DNA of 32,094 nt, from positions 1 to 32,094 of IMG/VR virus record IMGVR_UViG_3300044953_000554. One strand, 5' to 3'. Source of the DNA: a virus. The position numbers and the translations under genes are program-made. The notes under the pieces are model-generated. The model was not told the origin of the DNA. It saw only the letters and a list, made by a program, of their open reading frames with translations, and searched no databases. Of this stretch, positions 23,117-30,447 are shown one piece after another (the first letter of the stretch is position 1; every line of letters begins with the position of its first letter).

Positions 23117-23463
23117 TGCGCGTCGCCGTCGATCTGCGCGACCTCGAGCGGCTCACGCGCGAGGGGATCGATGAGATGGGCCTCGCGCCTCGGCTCATGG
23201 AAAACGCGCTCAAGGACGCAGCGCGCGAGGAGCGTCAGACGCACACCTATCAGAACCAGACCGGCCACCTCGAGCAAAGCACGAAGGCCGGGATCGTCTC
23301 GGAGGTCGCGAACGAGCTTGTCGTCGACCTTGAGATGGGCGAGCCGTATGCGTCGTTCGTGATCGCGCGCGGCTACTCGCGCTTCCCGCAGATCGCGGAG
23401 AGGATCCAGGGCCGGATCTCGCGCGAGTTCGCGGCGGCCGAGCGGCGCATCGGGAGGCGGTAG
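23116..23463 (+). CDS. HK97-gp10-like tail completion protein
   Basis: 115 aa from ATG 23116 (TGATG overlap). The pattern THTYQNQTGHLEQSTKAGIV, followed by VDLEMGEPYASFVIARGYSR and a closing amphipathic helix, is the plan of HK97-gp10-type proteins, which cap or join the tail to the head. In most phages this gene lies in the neck block before the sheath; here it sits just before the tape measure. Identification rests on this motif order, and function could differ at this place. Confidence 0.55.
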   Translation: MRVAVDLRDLERLTREGIDEMGLAPRLMENALKDAAREERQTHTYQNQTGHLEQSTKAGIVSEVANELVVDLEMGEPYASFVIARGYSRFPQIAERIQGRISREFAAAERRIGRR

Positions 23464-25653
23464 GTGGCCGACGTCGTCTATCGCTTCATCGCGTCGGGGC
23501 AGGACACGGTCGCTGGAGCCTTCCGCTCGATCCACAAGGCCGCGCTCGACTACGGGAAGGCCGTGGAGGGGTCGTACGGACGGGCGGAGCGCGCGGCAGA
23601 GCGCACGAGCCGTGCGATCGAGAAACGTGGCGTCTCGCCGACGGAGCGGCTGGCGCAGCAGGTCGAACGAGACCAGACCCGCGCGGCGAAGAGGAAGGCG
23701 GACACCGAAGCCCGCGAGGCCAAGCGGTCGGCTGACGCGCAAATCCGCGAGGCTGACCGCGCCGAGCGTGAGAAGCAGCGCATGGCCGCTCGGGCGGAGC
23801 GCGAACGAGTGCGCCTTGTCCAGCAGCAAGCGCGCCTGCACCAACAGTCGACCGAGCGGGCGCGCCGCGAGCGCGCGGAGACCCTGACCCGCCTTGGCAA
23901 AAGTACGTTCGACATCGGCGGAGGCGCCGTACTCACGGGCAGTACGCTCGCCATCGGACTCGCGACCGGAGCGGCGCGCGACGCTCTGCGCACGCAGGAG
24001 CTTGCGAACCGCATCTCGATCAACGCGCGCAAGCGCGGCCAGGACTTCGTCGACCCGACGGCTCTGCGCCGCGAGTTCGAGGCAACGGCGCAGGCGACGC
24101 CAGGGATCGGTGCGGCGGACGTGGCGGACGCGGTCCAGCGCTTCATCGCGTTGACAGGTGACGTCGACACGGCTCGCCGAGGGCAAAGCGTGTTCGCTAC
24201 GGTGGCCAGCGCGACCGGCTCGAACGTGGGCGACGTCGCAGAGGCCGCGGCGTCGATCTCGCAGCAGTTCGACATCAAGGGGCTCGAGGACATGAAGGAT
24301 GTTCTCGCGGCCCTGACGTTCCAGGGCAAGGAGGGCGCGTTCGAGCTGAGGGACGCCGCAGCGCAATTCCAGCGGCTCGCGGCGTCGGGCGCGGCGTTCG
24401 GCATCCCGAAGACCGTCCAGGGCGTCAAGACGCTCGGCGGCATCACGCAGATCGCGCGCACGGGCACCGGCTCGGCGGAGCAAGCGACCACCGCAGTCGA
24501 GAACTTGCTCACGCAGTTCAAGGCCAAGAGCGGGGTGCTCGCGAGCAAGTACAAGGTCGACGTCTTCCGGGACGGCAAGGCGAGGCCCATCGAAGACCTG
24601 ATCGTCGAGACGATCGCCAAGGTCGGCGGTGGCGACATCGCCAAGAAGCAGGCCGGGCTGACGTCGGTGTTCGGGGAGCAAGGGATCCGCGCGATCAACC
24701 CGTTGGTCTCGAAGTACAACACGACCTATCAGGAGACGAGCGGCACCGCGGCCGAGAAGACTGCGGCGGGGATGGCGGTCCTGCGCGGCGAACTCGAGAA
24801 GGCGATCAACGCCGCCGGCACCTACGCCGACGTCCAGCGCGACGCCGCACAAGCGCAAAGGGACGCATCGGCCAAGCTCACGGTGGCCTGGGAGAAGGTC
24901 ACGGCGCAGGCCGCAGACCAGATCGTGCCCGCGTTGATCCCTCTCGTGGGCGAGATCCCGAAGCTGACGGGCGCGTTGCGGCCCGCGATCGAGTCGCTCG
25001 GCTTGTTCGCGAAGGGTCTCGTGGCGATGGTGCAGTACCTCCAAGACATCGGCGTCATCGACAAGCCGACGCGACAGGAAGAGTACGCCCAGGTCAAGCG
25101 CGAGTCCGATCTGTTCGAGGCGACGATCGACCCGATGCAGATGACCAAAGCGCAGATCGCGACGCGCAAGCAGTTCCGCGAGAAACTGGCCCAGTTCGAC
25201 GTGGGCGGCGCGAAGGCGCTGTTCGAGAAAGCCGGGGACGTCAAGGACATCGGCAGCAAAGAGGACTTTGCGAAGCGCATGGCAGAGGCCGAAGGGCTCA
25301 ATGTCTACACCGACAAGGAGCGAGTCATGGCCTACGGTGCGCTCTATGACCGCATCCTGGCGAATCCAAGTGCCGAGGTCGCCGACGCGCAGGGCGTGTT
25401 CTGGTCGAGCTACAGCGACAAGGGGCAGGACGTCATCGGGCGGTATGCGGACCAAGTGACCGCTGGACGAGTGACCAACGCAGGCGCGCCGAGCGGCGCG
25501 GAGGGCGTGAGCGCCGATGGCGTGGTCGTGGCGTCCGAGGAGCTCTCAGGCGCGATGGCCGATCTCGTGCAGAAGGTCACGCAGGCGGCGAGTGCGATGG
25601 AGCGCCTGAGCGTCAACAACCGCGCTTCGACGCTGAACCCTGGCGGGAGCTGA
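23464..25653 (+). CDS. tail tape measure protein
   Basis: 729 aa from GTG 23464. This protein fills the tube, sets its length and is ejected with the DNA. It starts with a short folded part (VVYRFIASGQDTVAGAFRSI), then a long Arg/Glu/Ala-rich coiled coil (about 40-140). The tape-measure core follows, with GGGAVLTGSTLAIGLATGAA as a membrane-active segment, then AATPGIGAADVADAVQRFIA-like helices and FDIKGLEDMKDVLAALTFQG. The C-terminal half has further helices and a hydrophobic stretch (SLGLFAKGLVAMVQYL). At 1.5 angstrom per residue the length predicts a tail of about 110 nm. No lysozyme or peptidase domain is seen. Confidence 0.82.
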   Translation: MADVVYRFIASGQDTVAGAFRSIHKAALDYGKAVEGSYGRAERAAERTSRAIEKRGVSPTERLAQQVERDQTRAAKRKADTEAREAKRSADAQIREADRAEREKQRMAARAERERVRLVQQQARLHQQSTERARRERAETLTRLGKSTFDIGGGAVLTGSTLAIGLATGAARDALRTQELANRISINARKRGQDFVDPTALRREFEATAQATPGIGAADVADAVQRFIALTGDVDTARRGQSVFATVASATGSNVGDVAEAAASISQQFDIKGLEDMKDVLAALTFQGKEGAFELRDAAAQFQRLAASGAAFGIPKTVQGVKTLGGITQIARTGTGSAEQATTAVENLLTQFKAKSGVLASKYKVDVFRDGKARPIEDLIVETIAKVGGGDIAKKQAGLTSVFGEQGIRAINPLVSKYNTTYQETSGTAAEKTAAGMAVLRGELEKAINAAGTYADVQRDAAQAQRDASAKLTVAWEKVTAQAADQIVPALIPLVGEIPKLTGALRPAIESLGLFAKGLVAMVQYLQDIGVIDKPTRQEEYAQVKRESDLFEATIDPMQMTKAQIATRKQFREKLAQFDVGGAKALFEKAGDVKDIGSKEDFAKRMAEAEGLNVYTDKERVMAYGALYDRILANPSAEVADAQGVFWSSYSDKGQDVIGRYADQVTAGRVTNAGAPSGAEGVSADGVVVASEELSGAMADLVQKVTQAASAMERLSVNNRASTLNPGGS

Positions 25654-25654
25654 C

Positions 25655-26569
25655 ATGGCCGACCCCCTGAACGTCGTCGCGGCGCTCCCCCCGTTGCGGT
25701 GGCGGGGGCTCACGGCCCCGTGCGAGACCGCGTCGTACCAAGGCGGGCACGACCAGGCGCGGCGCCGCTACCCGTACAAGGACGCGGCCGGCCACGACAA
25801 CACGGGGCGTCTGCCGTACGTCACAACCGTCGTCCTGCACTTCAACAACGGCATCGGGCGCACCGCCGGCACCAGCGACTACCCGAACGGCAAACCGTGG
25901 TATCCCGACTACTGGAACGACTGGAAGCTCGCGCTCGAGGACGGCGCCATCGGCGAGCTCCAGCACCCGGACCTCGGGACCTTTCAGGCCCGCGTGATGA
26001 CCTTCAGCACCGACCTGACGGCTCAGTACCGATCGGGCGCGCGCGTCACCGTCACGTGGGAGGAGTCGATCGAGGATCTCACCGAGCAGCCGCAGTTCGA
26101 GACGGCATCGGTGGACCTCGGGTCGGCGGCGAAGAAGGCCGACGAGGAGTGCGCGAAGTTCGGCATCTCGTACCCGGACGGGCAAGGCGCCACGTCGCTC
26201 TTCGACATGGTGAACCAGATCGAGGGCGCGCTCTTCTCGCTGTCGCTCAGCGTCAACGGGCTCCTGAATCGAGCGCTCGGAGCCGTGAACTTCATGTTCG
26301 ACGCGGTCGAGGCGCTGAACGACCCCTCGACGTGGCCGGCGGCGGATGCGCTGCTTCAGACCTTCAACGCCTTGCGGGCGACTGCGGACAAGATCGCTCG
26401 AGCGGCGCGCACGACGGCGAAGACGACGACCACGGCAGAGACCACGCTTGACGCCTTCGCGACGAGCACAGGGAACACGCTGCAAGAGATCCAAGGACTC
26501 AACCTCTTCGCGTTGCGCTCGCCGCTGGTCCCGAAGGGGACGACGCTCAGCTACTACACCGACAAGTGA
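25655..26569 (+). CDS. Mu gpN-like (DNA_circ_N) tail/baseplate protein
   Basis: 304 aa from ATG 25655, one base after the tape-measure stop. Residues 10-140 show the DNA_circ_N pattern: RWRGLTAPCETASYQGGHDQ, a segment with PYVTTVVLHFNN, then WKLALEDGAIGELQHPDLGT and a following strand pair. In Mu, gpN forms the hub-tape link of the baseplate. The C-terminal half is helical (LFSLSLSVNGLLNRALGAVN). The gene order tape measure, N, P is exactly that of Mu. Confidence 0.74.
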   Translation: MADPLNVVAALPPLRWRGLTAPCETASYQGGHDQARRRYPYKDAAGHDNTGRLPYVTTVVLHFNNGIGRTAGTSDYPNGKPWYPDYWNDWKLALEDGAIGELQHPDLGTFQARVMTFSTDLTAQYRSGARVTVTWEESIEDLTEQPQFETASVDLGSAAKKADEECAKFGISYPDGQGATSLFDMVNQIEGALFSLSLSVNGLLNRALGAVNFMFDAVEALNDPSTWPAADALLQTFNALRATADKIARAARTTAKTTTTAETTLDAFATSTGNTLQEIQGLNLFALRSPLVPKGTTLSYYTDK

Positions 26570-27840
26570 CCGAACGGAACCGCGCACTCGTCGAGCTGGC
26601 GTGGGACTCAGACGGGTTTGTGATCGACGCGTGGGACTCGCTCGCGCTGCACGACTCGTTCATCGACCCGCTCGGGGACTTGTCGTTCTCGGTGCGACCG
26701 CCACGCAAGGAAGTCGACTCCTACCGTCAACGCCTCGTGAAGGGCGAGGCCGTCAACCTGCGCATCAACGGCACGCCGCAGGGGAAGTTCTTGGTCCAGG
26801 AGAGCGTGATGTCCATCGGCACCGATGGCGTCTCGTTCTCGCTCTCGTGCCAGACGCCGCTGTGCGTGGCCTACGAGGCGAGCGTGGACCCGCGGGTGTC
26901 CTACGGCGGCGCGAATAACGTTAGCGTCTCGGAGGTCGTGCTCGCCGTCATGGCGCCGTTCGGCTTCGAGGCCGTCGCCGCAGACGCACTCGCGAACGTG
27001 GCCGCACGCACCGGCAAGCCGATCGGGAACGGGGTCGCCACGCCGAACCTGAAGGACCTGACGGCCAAGGAGATGCAGGCGCAGGACGGCGAGACCGCCT
27101 ACCAGTTCGCGCACCGGACCTTCTCGCGCTACGGCGTGCAGCTCCGGGTGGCGAACGACGGGACGACGCTCCTGCTCGAGGCGCCGGACTACGAGCAAGA
27201 GACGTCGTACACGGTGGCGCAGACGTTCGACTCGGGCCCCGTGGCCGACTACTTCCTGGCCGAGCCGGCCGTAGTGGTGCACTCGGGAAACCGCAGCCAG
27301 TACAGCGAATGCACCGTGATCGGCGTGGCGACCGACGACGACGGGACGCGGCGAACCGGGGCTCCTCGCGTGACTGTGGAGCCGAGCGTGCCCATCGTCG
27401 GGGTCGGCGCGTCGGTCGTGACCGAGACGCAGTCCACGCTCACCGAGCGGCGGGCGCTCGCGCGAGGGGACAGCACGACGACGAAGGTGGAGGTGGCGAG
27501 GCCGGCGTACCAGTCGCGGTCGAGCCCGTACAAGCCGAAGATCATCAAGGACAAGAACTCGGCGTCCCTCAAGCGGTGCGGCAGTACGGCCAAGCTCGGC
27601 CTGTCGCTCGGGTGTGAGACGGGATTCTGTGTCACGGGCACGGTCGACGGCTTCATGTCGCAGACCGGGCGCGTCTGGACCGTCGGCACGATCGCCCGCG
27701 TCGTCGTCGAGGCGTACGGGCTCGACGAGCGCATGTTCCTGCTCGAGGTCACGAGGCAGCAGGACGCGACCTCGGGGCAACGAACCGCGCTCAAGTTCAT
27801 CCCGCTCTACTCGCTCGTGCTCGGGGACATCGCATCGTGA
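26566..27840 (+). CDS. baseplate hub protein (Mu gpP / gp27-like)
   Basis: 424 aa from GTG 26566 (GTGA overlap). It is the hub that lies between tube and spike. The N-terminus has WDSDGFVIDAWDSLALHDSF and SFSVRPP; the middle has ETAYQFAHRTFSRYGVQLRV followed by TLLLEAP, a segment well known in Mu gpP/P2 gpD-type hubs; the C-terminal part has FMSQTGRVWTVGTIARVVVE and the closing LLEVTRQQDATSGQRTALKF. Length (Mu gpP is about 380) and position after the N-like gene agree. Confidence 0.75.
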   Translation: MTERNRALVELAWDSDGFVIDAWDSLALHDSFIDPLGDLSFSVRPPRKEVDSYRQRLVKGEAVNLRINGTPQGKFLVQESVMSIGTDGVSFSLSCQTPLCVAYEASVDPRVSYGGANNVSVSEVVLAVMAPFGFEAVAADALANVAARTGKPIGNGVATPNLKDLTAKEMQAQDGETAYQFAHRTFSRYGVQLRVANDGTTLLLEAPDYEQETSYTVAQTFDSGPVADYFLAEPAVVVHSGNRSQYSECTVIGVATDDDGTRRTGAPRVTVEPSVPIVGVGASVVTETQSTLTERRALARGDSTTTKVEVARPAYQSRSSPYKPKIIKDKNSASLKRCGSTAKLGLSLGCETGFCVTGTVDGFMSQTGRVWTVGTIARVVVEAYGLDERMFLLEVTRQQDATSGQRTALKFIPLYSLVLGDIAS

Positions 27841-28313
27841 GTGTGCTTCCCAGCTACACGACGTTCCGCGCGCTCTTCGCGACGACCGCGACCCCAGTGG
27901 ACCCGGACGGTTACGAACCGTGGCCGTACGCCACGAAGATGCGCTCCGGCGGCTTCACCGGCGGCTTCTCGGGGATCTTGTCGTTCGGCACCTCGGCTGT
28001 CGCGTTCCCGTTCACCCTCTCGGTGGACGGCCAGGCCGTCGGCGCGGTGGCCTACGACATCTACTTGTCGCAGCGCACCGACGACACGGCGAACCAGTAC
28101 TTCACGCTCACCGAGGTCTCGGGCAAGAGCGGCACGTGGACGCTCGCGCTGACCAGCGTGGCCACGTCGAAGCTCGGCCTCGCGACGGCGACGACGGCGC
28201 TCACGCCGACCCAAGGCGCGCAGGCCACGCGCAACGTCCACCTCTACGTGCGCCGACTGTCGGATGGTGCGATCCAGTGGGCCAGCCTGTTCGACTCGGT
28301 GATGGGTAGCTGA
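27837..28313 (+). CDS. hypothetical beta-rich protein inserted between hub and spike genes
   Basis: 158 aa from GTG 27837 (GTGA overlap). It is Thr/Ser/Ala-rich and strand-like (FPFTLSVDGQAVGAVAYDIY, then GTWTLALTSVATSKLGLATA), with a GGFTGGFSG loop near residue 40. No family is recognised. In Mu the hub gene is followed at once by gp45, so this gene is an addition. It may be an accessory baseplate or fibre-attachment protein. Confidence 0.55.
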   Translation: MSVLPSYTTFRALFATTATPVDPDGYEPWPYATKMRSGGFTGGFSGILSFGTSAVAFPFTLSVDGQAVGAVAYDIYLSQRTDDTANQYFTLTEVSGKSGTWTLALTSVATSKLGLATATTALTPTQGAQATRNVHLYVRRLSDGAIQWASLFDSVMGS

Positions 28314-28984
28314 TGCCGAGGTTCGCGGACCACGCCACCGCCATCGCCGACGTGCTGCTCTCCGAGGTGACCACCGAGGGCGAGGTGCGCGTCAACCTGG
28401 GCGACGTCGTGACCGGGGACGGGTTCGGCGCGTTCACGGCGACGTGGGGCGCGGACGGATTCGTCGCGCGTCCGCTCGACCCCGTAGGCGGCGAAGCCGC
28501 TCGAGCTCTGTTCATCTACGACGGGCAGAGCAAGCGCATCCTCGGCATGCGCGATGCCCGCTACGCCTCGAAGGTCGGCTCGCTGCAACCGGGCGACCGC
28601 GCGATCGTGAGCGACTGCGAGGCGCGGTTCTTCCTGAAGCGAGCGACGAACGCGCTCACGCTCTACACGACCAACGACACCGACGACGGCAACGCCATGA
28701 TGGTCCACCTCGACGGGGCCGCGGGCGAAGTGCAGGTGCGGTGCAGCGACGTGTTCGCCCTGTTCAAGAAGGGCGAGATCACGCTCGCGGTGAACGGGGG
28801 CGGGTCGATCATCATCGACGCGAACGGCGTTCAGATCGGCGGGCAGAAGTTCTCGGCGAACGCATCGACGGTCACGCTGGGGCTGCTCGCAGGAGCGCCG
28901 CCGCCTCCTGGGGTGTCCTCCGCGCTCATCGGCCCGAGCGGCCTCGCAGGCGTCCCCTCCACCAGCGTCACGATCGCACCGTAA
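28313..28984 (+). CDS. baseplate spike protein (Mu gp45-like)
   Basis: 223 aa from ATG 28313 (TGATG overlap). Mu gp45/P2 gpV-type spikes form a trimeric beta-helix needle that punctures the envelope. The N-terminal part is OB-fold-like (TEGEVRVNLGDVVTGDGFGA). Strands follow with alternating residues, and late rungs read IIIDANGVQIGGQKFSANAS. The C-terminus ends in a Pro/Gly/Ser segment (GAPPPPGVSSALIGPSGLAG). The HxH iron-binding tip motif seen in P2 and phi92 spikes is not evident, so the tip may be supplied by another protein, possibly the repeat protein encoded next. Confidence 0.72.
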   Translation: MPRFADHATAIADVLLSEVTTEGEVRVNLGDVVTGDGFGAFTATWGADGFVARPLDPVGGEAARALFIYDGQSKRILGMRDARYASKVGSLQPGDRAIVSDCEARFFLKRATNALTLYTTNDTDDGNAMMVHLDGAAGEVQVRCSDVFALFKKGEITLAVNGGGSIIIDANGVQIGGQKFSANASTVTLGLLAGAPPPPGVSSALIGPSGLAGVPSTSVTIAP

Positions 28985-28987
28985 CCC

Positions 28988-29308
28988 GTGGCCTCTGCCT
29001 GCAAGATCCCGAGCTTCTCGTTCTCGCTCCCGATCCCGGGCTTCTCGCTGCCGAGCTTCAAGCTCCCCGGCTTGCCAGGGCTACCGGACATCGGTTTCTC
29101 GCTGAAGCTGCCAACGTTCTCCTTCGCGCTGCCCATCCCTGGATTCAGTCTCCCGAGCCTCACGCTTCCGAGTCTGCCGGGCCTGCCCGACATCGGCTTC
29201 CCGCTGAAGCTGCCGACGTTCTCGTTCTCGATCCCGATCCCAGGCTTCTCGTTGCCGTCGATCAAGTTCCCGCCGCCGCTGCCCACCCTCTACTGCCCGC
29301 TCGACTGA
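28988..29308 (+). CDS. 34-residue Pro/Phe/Leu repeat protein next to the spike
   Basis: 106 aa from GTG 28988, three bases after the spike stop. After a Cys-containing start (ASACKIPSFSF) come two near-identical 34-residue units (13-46 and 47-80), each of the form LPIPGFSLPS, then LP-G-LPGLPDIGF, then LKLPTFSF, and a shortened third unit (81-106) ending YCPLD. Hydrophobic residues and prolines alternate almost strictly, so each unit should make short extended strands rather than helices. C5 and C103 are the only cysteines. I know no assigned family function. Place and pattern suggest a spike-tip, cap or membrane-contacting protein. Confidence 0.7.
   Translation: MASACKIPSFSFSLPIPGFSLPSFKLPGLPGLPDIGFSLKLPTFSFALPIPGFSLPSLTLPSLPGLPDIGFPLKLPTFSFSIPIPGFSLPSIKFPPPLPTLYCPLD
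29024..29305 (+). repeat. 102-bp tandem repeat inside the Pro-repeat gene
   Basis: Two full 102-bp units (29024-29125 and 29126-29227) and a 78-bp partial unit (29228-29305), in frame with the gene. The units differ mainly at synonymous or conservative positions, which suggests selection on the protein pattern and possible length change by slippage or recombination. Confidence 0.75.
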
Positions 29309-29311
29309 CCG

Positions 29312-30034
29312 ATGCCTACAGGTAGCGTCTCGATCGCCGCGGACGGCACCGTCACGAAGAGCGGCACGGCAGGCACGATCTACGACTCGTCGGTCTCCGT
29401 GCACGCTGCGCTGTCGCCGGCCGTGTCGGCGCCGCCGGGGGAGGAAGGCGTAGGCATCAAGCAGACCTGGGCCAACCTCGCGAACATCGTGGCGCCGTCG
29501 ATCGAAGGCGGCGCGCCGACGGGCGCAGGCGCCCTCTGGTTCACGAACTCGGCCCCGACGGGGTGGCTGATCTGCGATGGGTCGGCGGTCTCCCGGTCGA
29601 CGTACGCCAACCTGTTCGCGGTGCTGTCGACGACGTACGGGGTAGGCGACGGGTCTACCACGTTCAACCTCCCCGACTTCCGCGCGAGGTCCCCGCTCGG
29701 CGGCAACAACGCGAGCCTGCCAAACGGCGTGAACGGCGCGCTCTCCTCACGGGCGCTCGCGGCGGCAAGCGGAGCCGAGACGCACACGCTCTCGTCCGGC
29801 GAGATGCCGACGCACACGCACACGCTCACCGATCCGGGTCACCATCACAGTTCGACTGGGAACTTCGTGGTCGATGGCGGTGGCGCACTCGCGATGGCCG
29901 GGGGCGTCACGCATACCATCGCGGCGACGACGAACACAGTGAGCACGGGGATCACGATCGCGAACACGGGCGGCGGGTCGGCGCACAACAACATGCACCC
30001 GTTCGTCGTCATGAACGTGATCATCAAGACATGA
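29312..30034 (+). CDS. tail-collar-domain fibre protein
   Basis: 240 aa from ATG 29312. Residues about 65-135 are a Phage Tail Collar domain: PTGWLICDG around 84-90, then SRSTYANLFAVLSTTYGVGD, GSTTFNLPDFR and SPLGG. Such domains are found in short tail fibres that grip the cell. The C-terminal part has THTHTL (H168, H170) and GHHH (H177-179), followed by Gly/Asn-rich strands and a closing HNNMHPFVVMNVIIK, the usual end of these proteins; the His clusters may hold metal as in T4 gp12. It lies between spike and wedge genes rather than at the fibre end of the operon. Confidence 0.82.
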   Translation: MPTGSVSIAADGTVTKSGTAGTIYDSSVSVHAALSPAVSAPPGEEGVGIKQTWANLANIVAPSIEGGAPTGAGALWFTNSAPTGWLICDGSAVSRSTYANLFAVLSTTYGVGDGSTTFNLPDFRARSPLGGNNASLPNGVNGALSSRALAAASGAETHTLSSGEMPTHTHTLTDPGHHHSSTGNFVVDGGGALAMAGGVTHTIAATTNTVSTGITIANTGGGSAHNNMHPFVVMNVIIKT

Positions 30035-30444
30035 GCGGCGGACTTGGTAGTGGCCCGTTCGGGCTCGGCCCGTTCGGCTCGCGGGCAGCGACGCTAGCGG
30101 ACCAGGAGACGTCGTCGCTCTCGAGCTCGCGCAGCATCGTGCCGCGGACCATGCGGTACGAATTGAACGATGAGGGCGGCTTCGAGCCGATGGACGACAT
30201 CGCTCAGACCGCGTTCCTGCTCCTCATCCGGGAGTTCGGGCCGCGGCCTCAGTTCGTGACGGCACAGAGCGAGGAGGAGGTGCGCCAGCGCGTGCGCAAG
30301 GCGCTCGTCTCGCTGACGCCGCGGCGTGACCCCGCGATTCGCATCGACCGCATCACCGTGAACACGTCGCTTCCAGGCACGTTGTCCTACGCGGTCGACT
30401 ACACGAACCTCCGCACGAACACGAAGCAAACGCTGGAGCCGTAG
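30031..30444 (+). CDS. baseplate wedge protein (Mu gp46 / T4 gp25-like)
   Basis: 137 aa from ATG 30031 (ATGA overlap). gp25-type proteins are the most conserved wedge subunits and start sheath assembly. After a Gly/Phe-rich start the sequence has DIAQTAFLLLIREFGPRPQF, then EEEVRQRVRKALVSLTPRRD, IRIDRITVNTSLPGTLSYAV and DYTNLRTNTKQ, the helix-strand order of this family. Length is near the usual 125-150. The J-like wedge gene follows three bases later, as in Mu (46 then 47). Confidence 0.75.
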   Translation: MSGGLGSGPFGLGPFGSRAATLADQETSSLSSSRSIVPRTMRYELNDEGGFEPMDDIAQTAFLLLIREFGPRPQFVTAQSEEEVRQRVRKALVSLTPRRDPAIRIDRITVNTSLPGTLSYAVDYTNLRTNTKQTLEP

Positions 30445-30447
30445 CGC

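Noticed and set aside
23008-25455. 815-residue frame on the - strand
   Set aside because: Shadow of the tape-measure gene; its Leu/Arg/Asp-rich make-up mirrors the Glu/Ala/Arg-rich coiled coil on the + strand.
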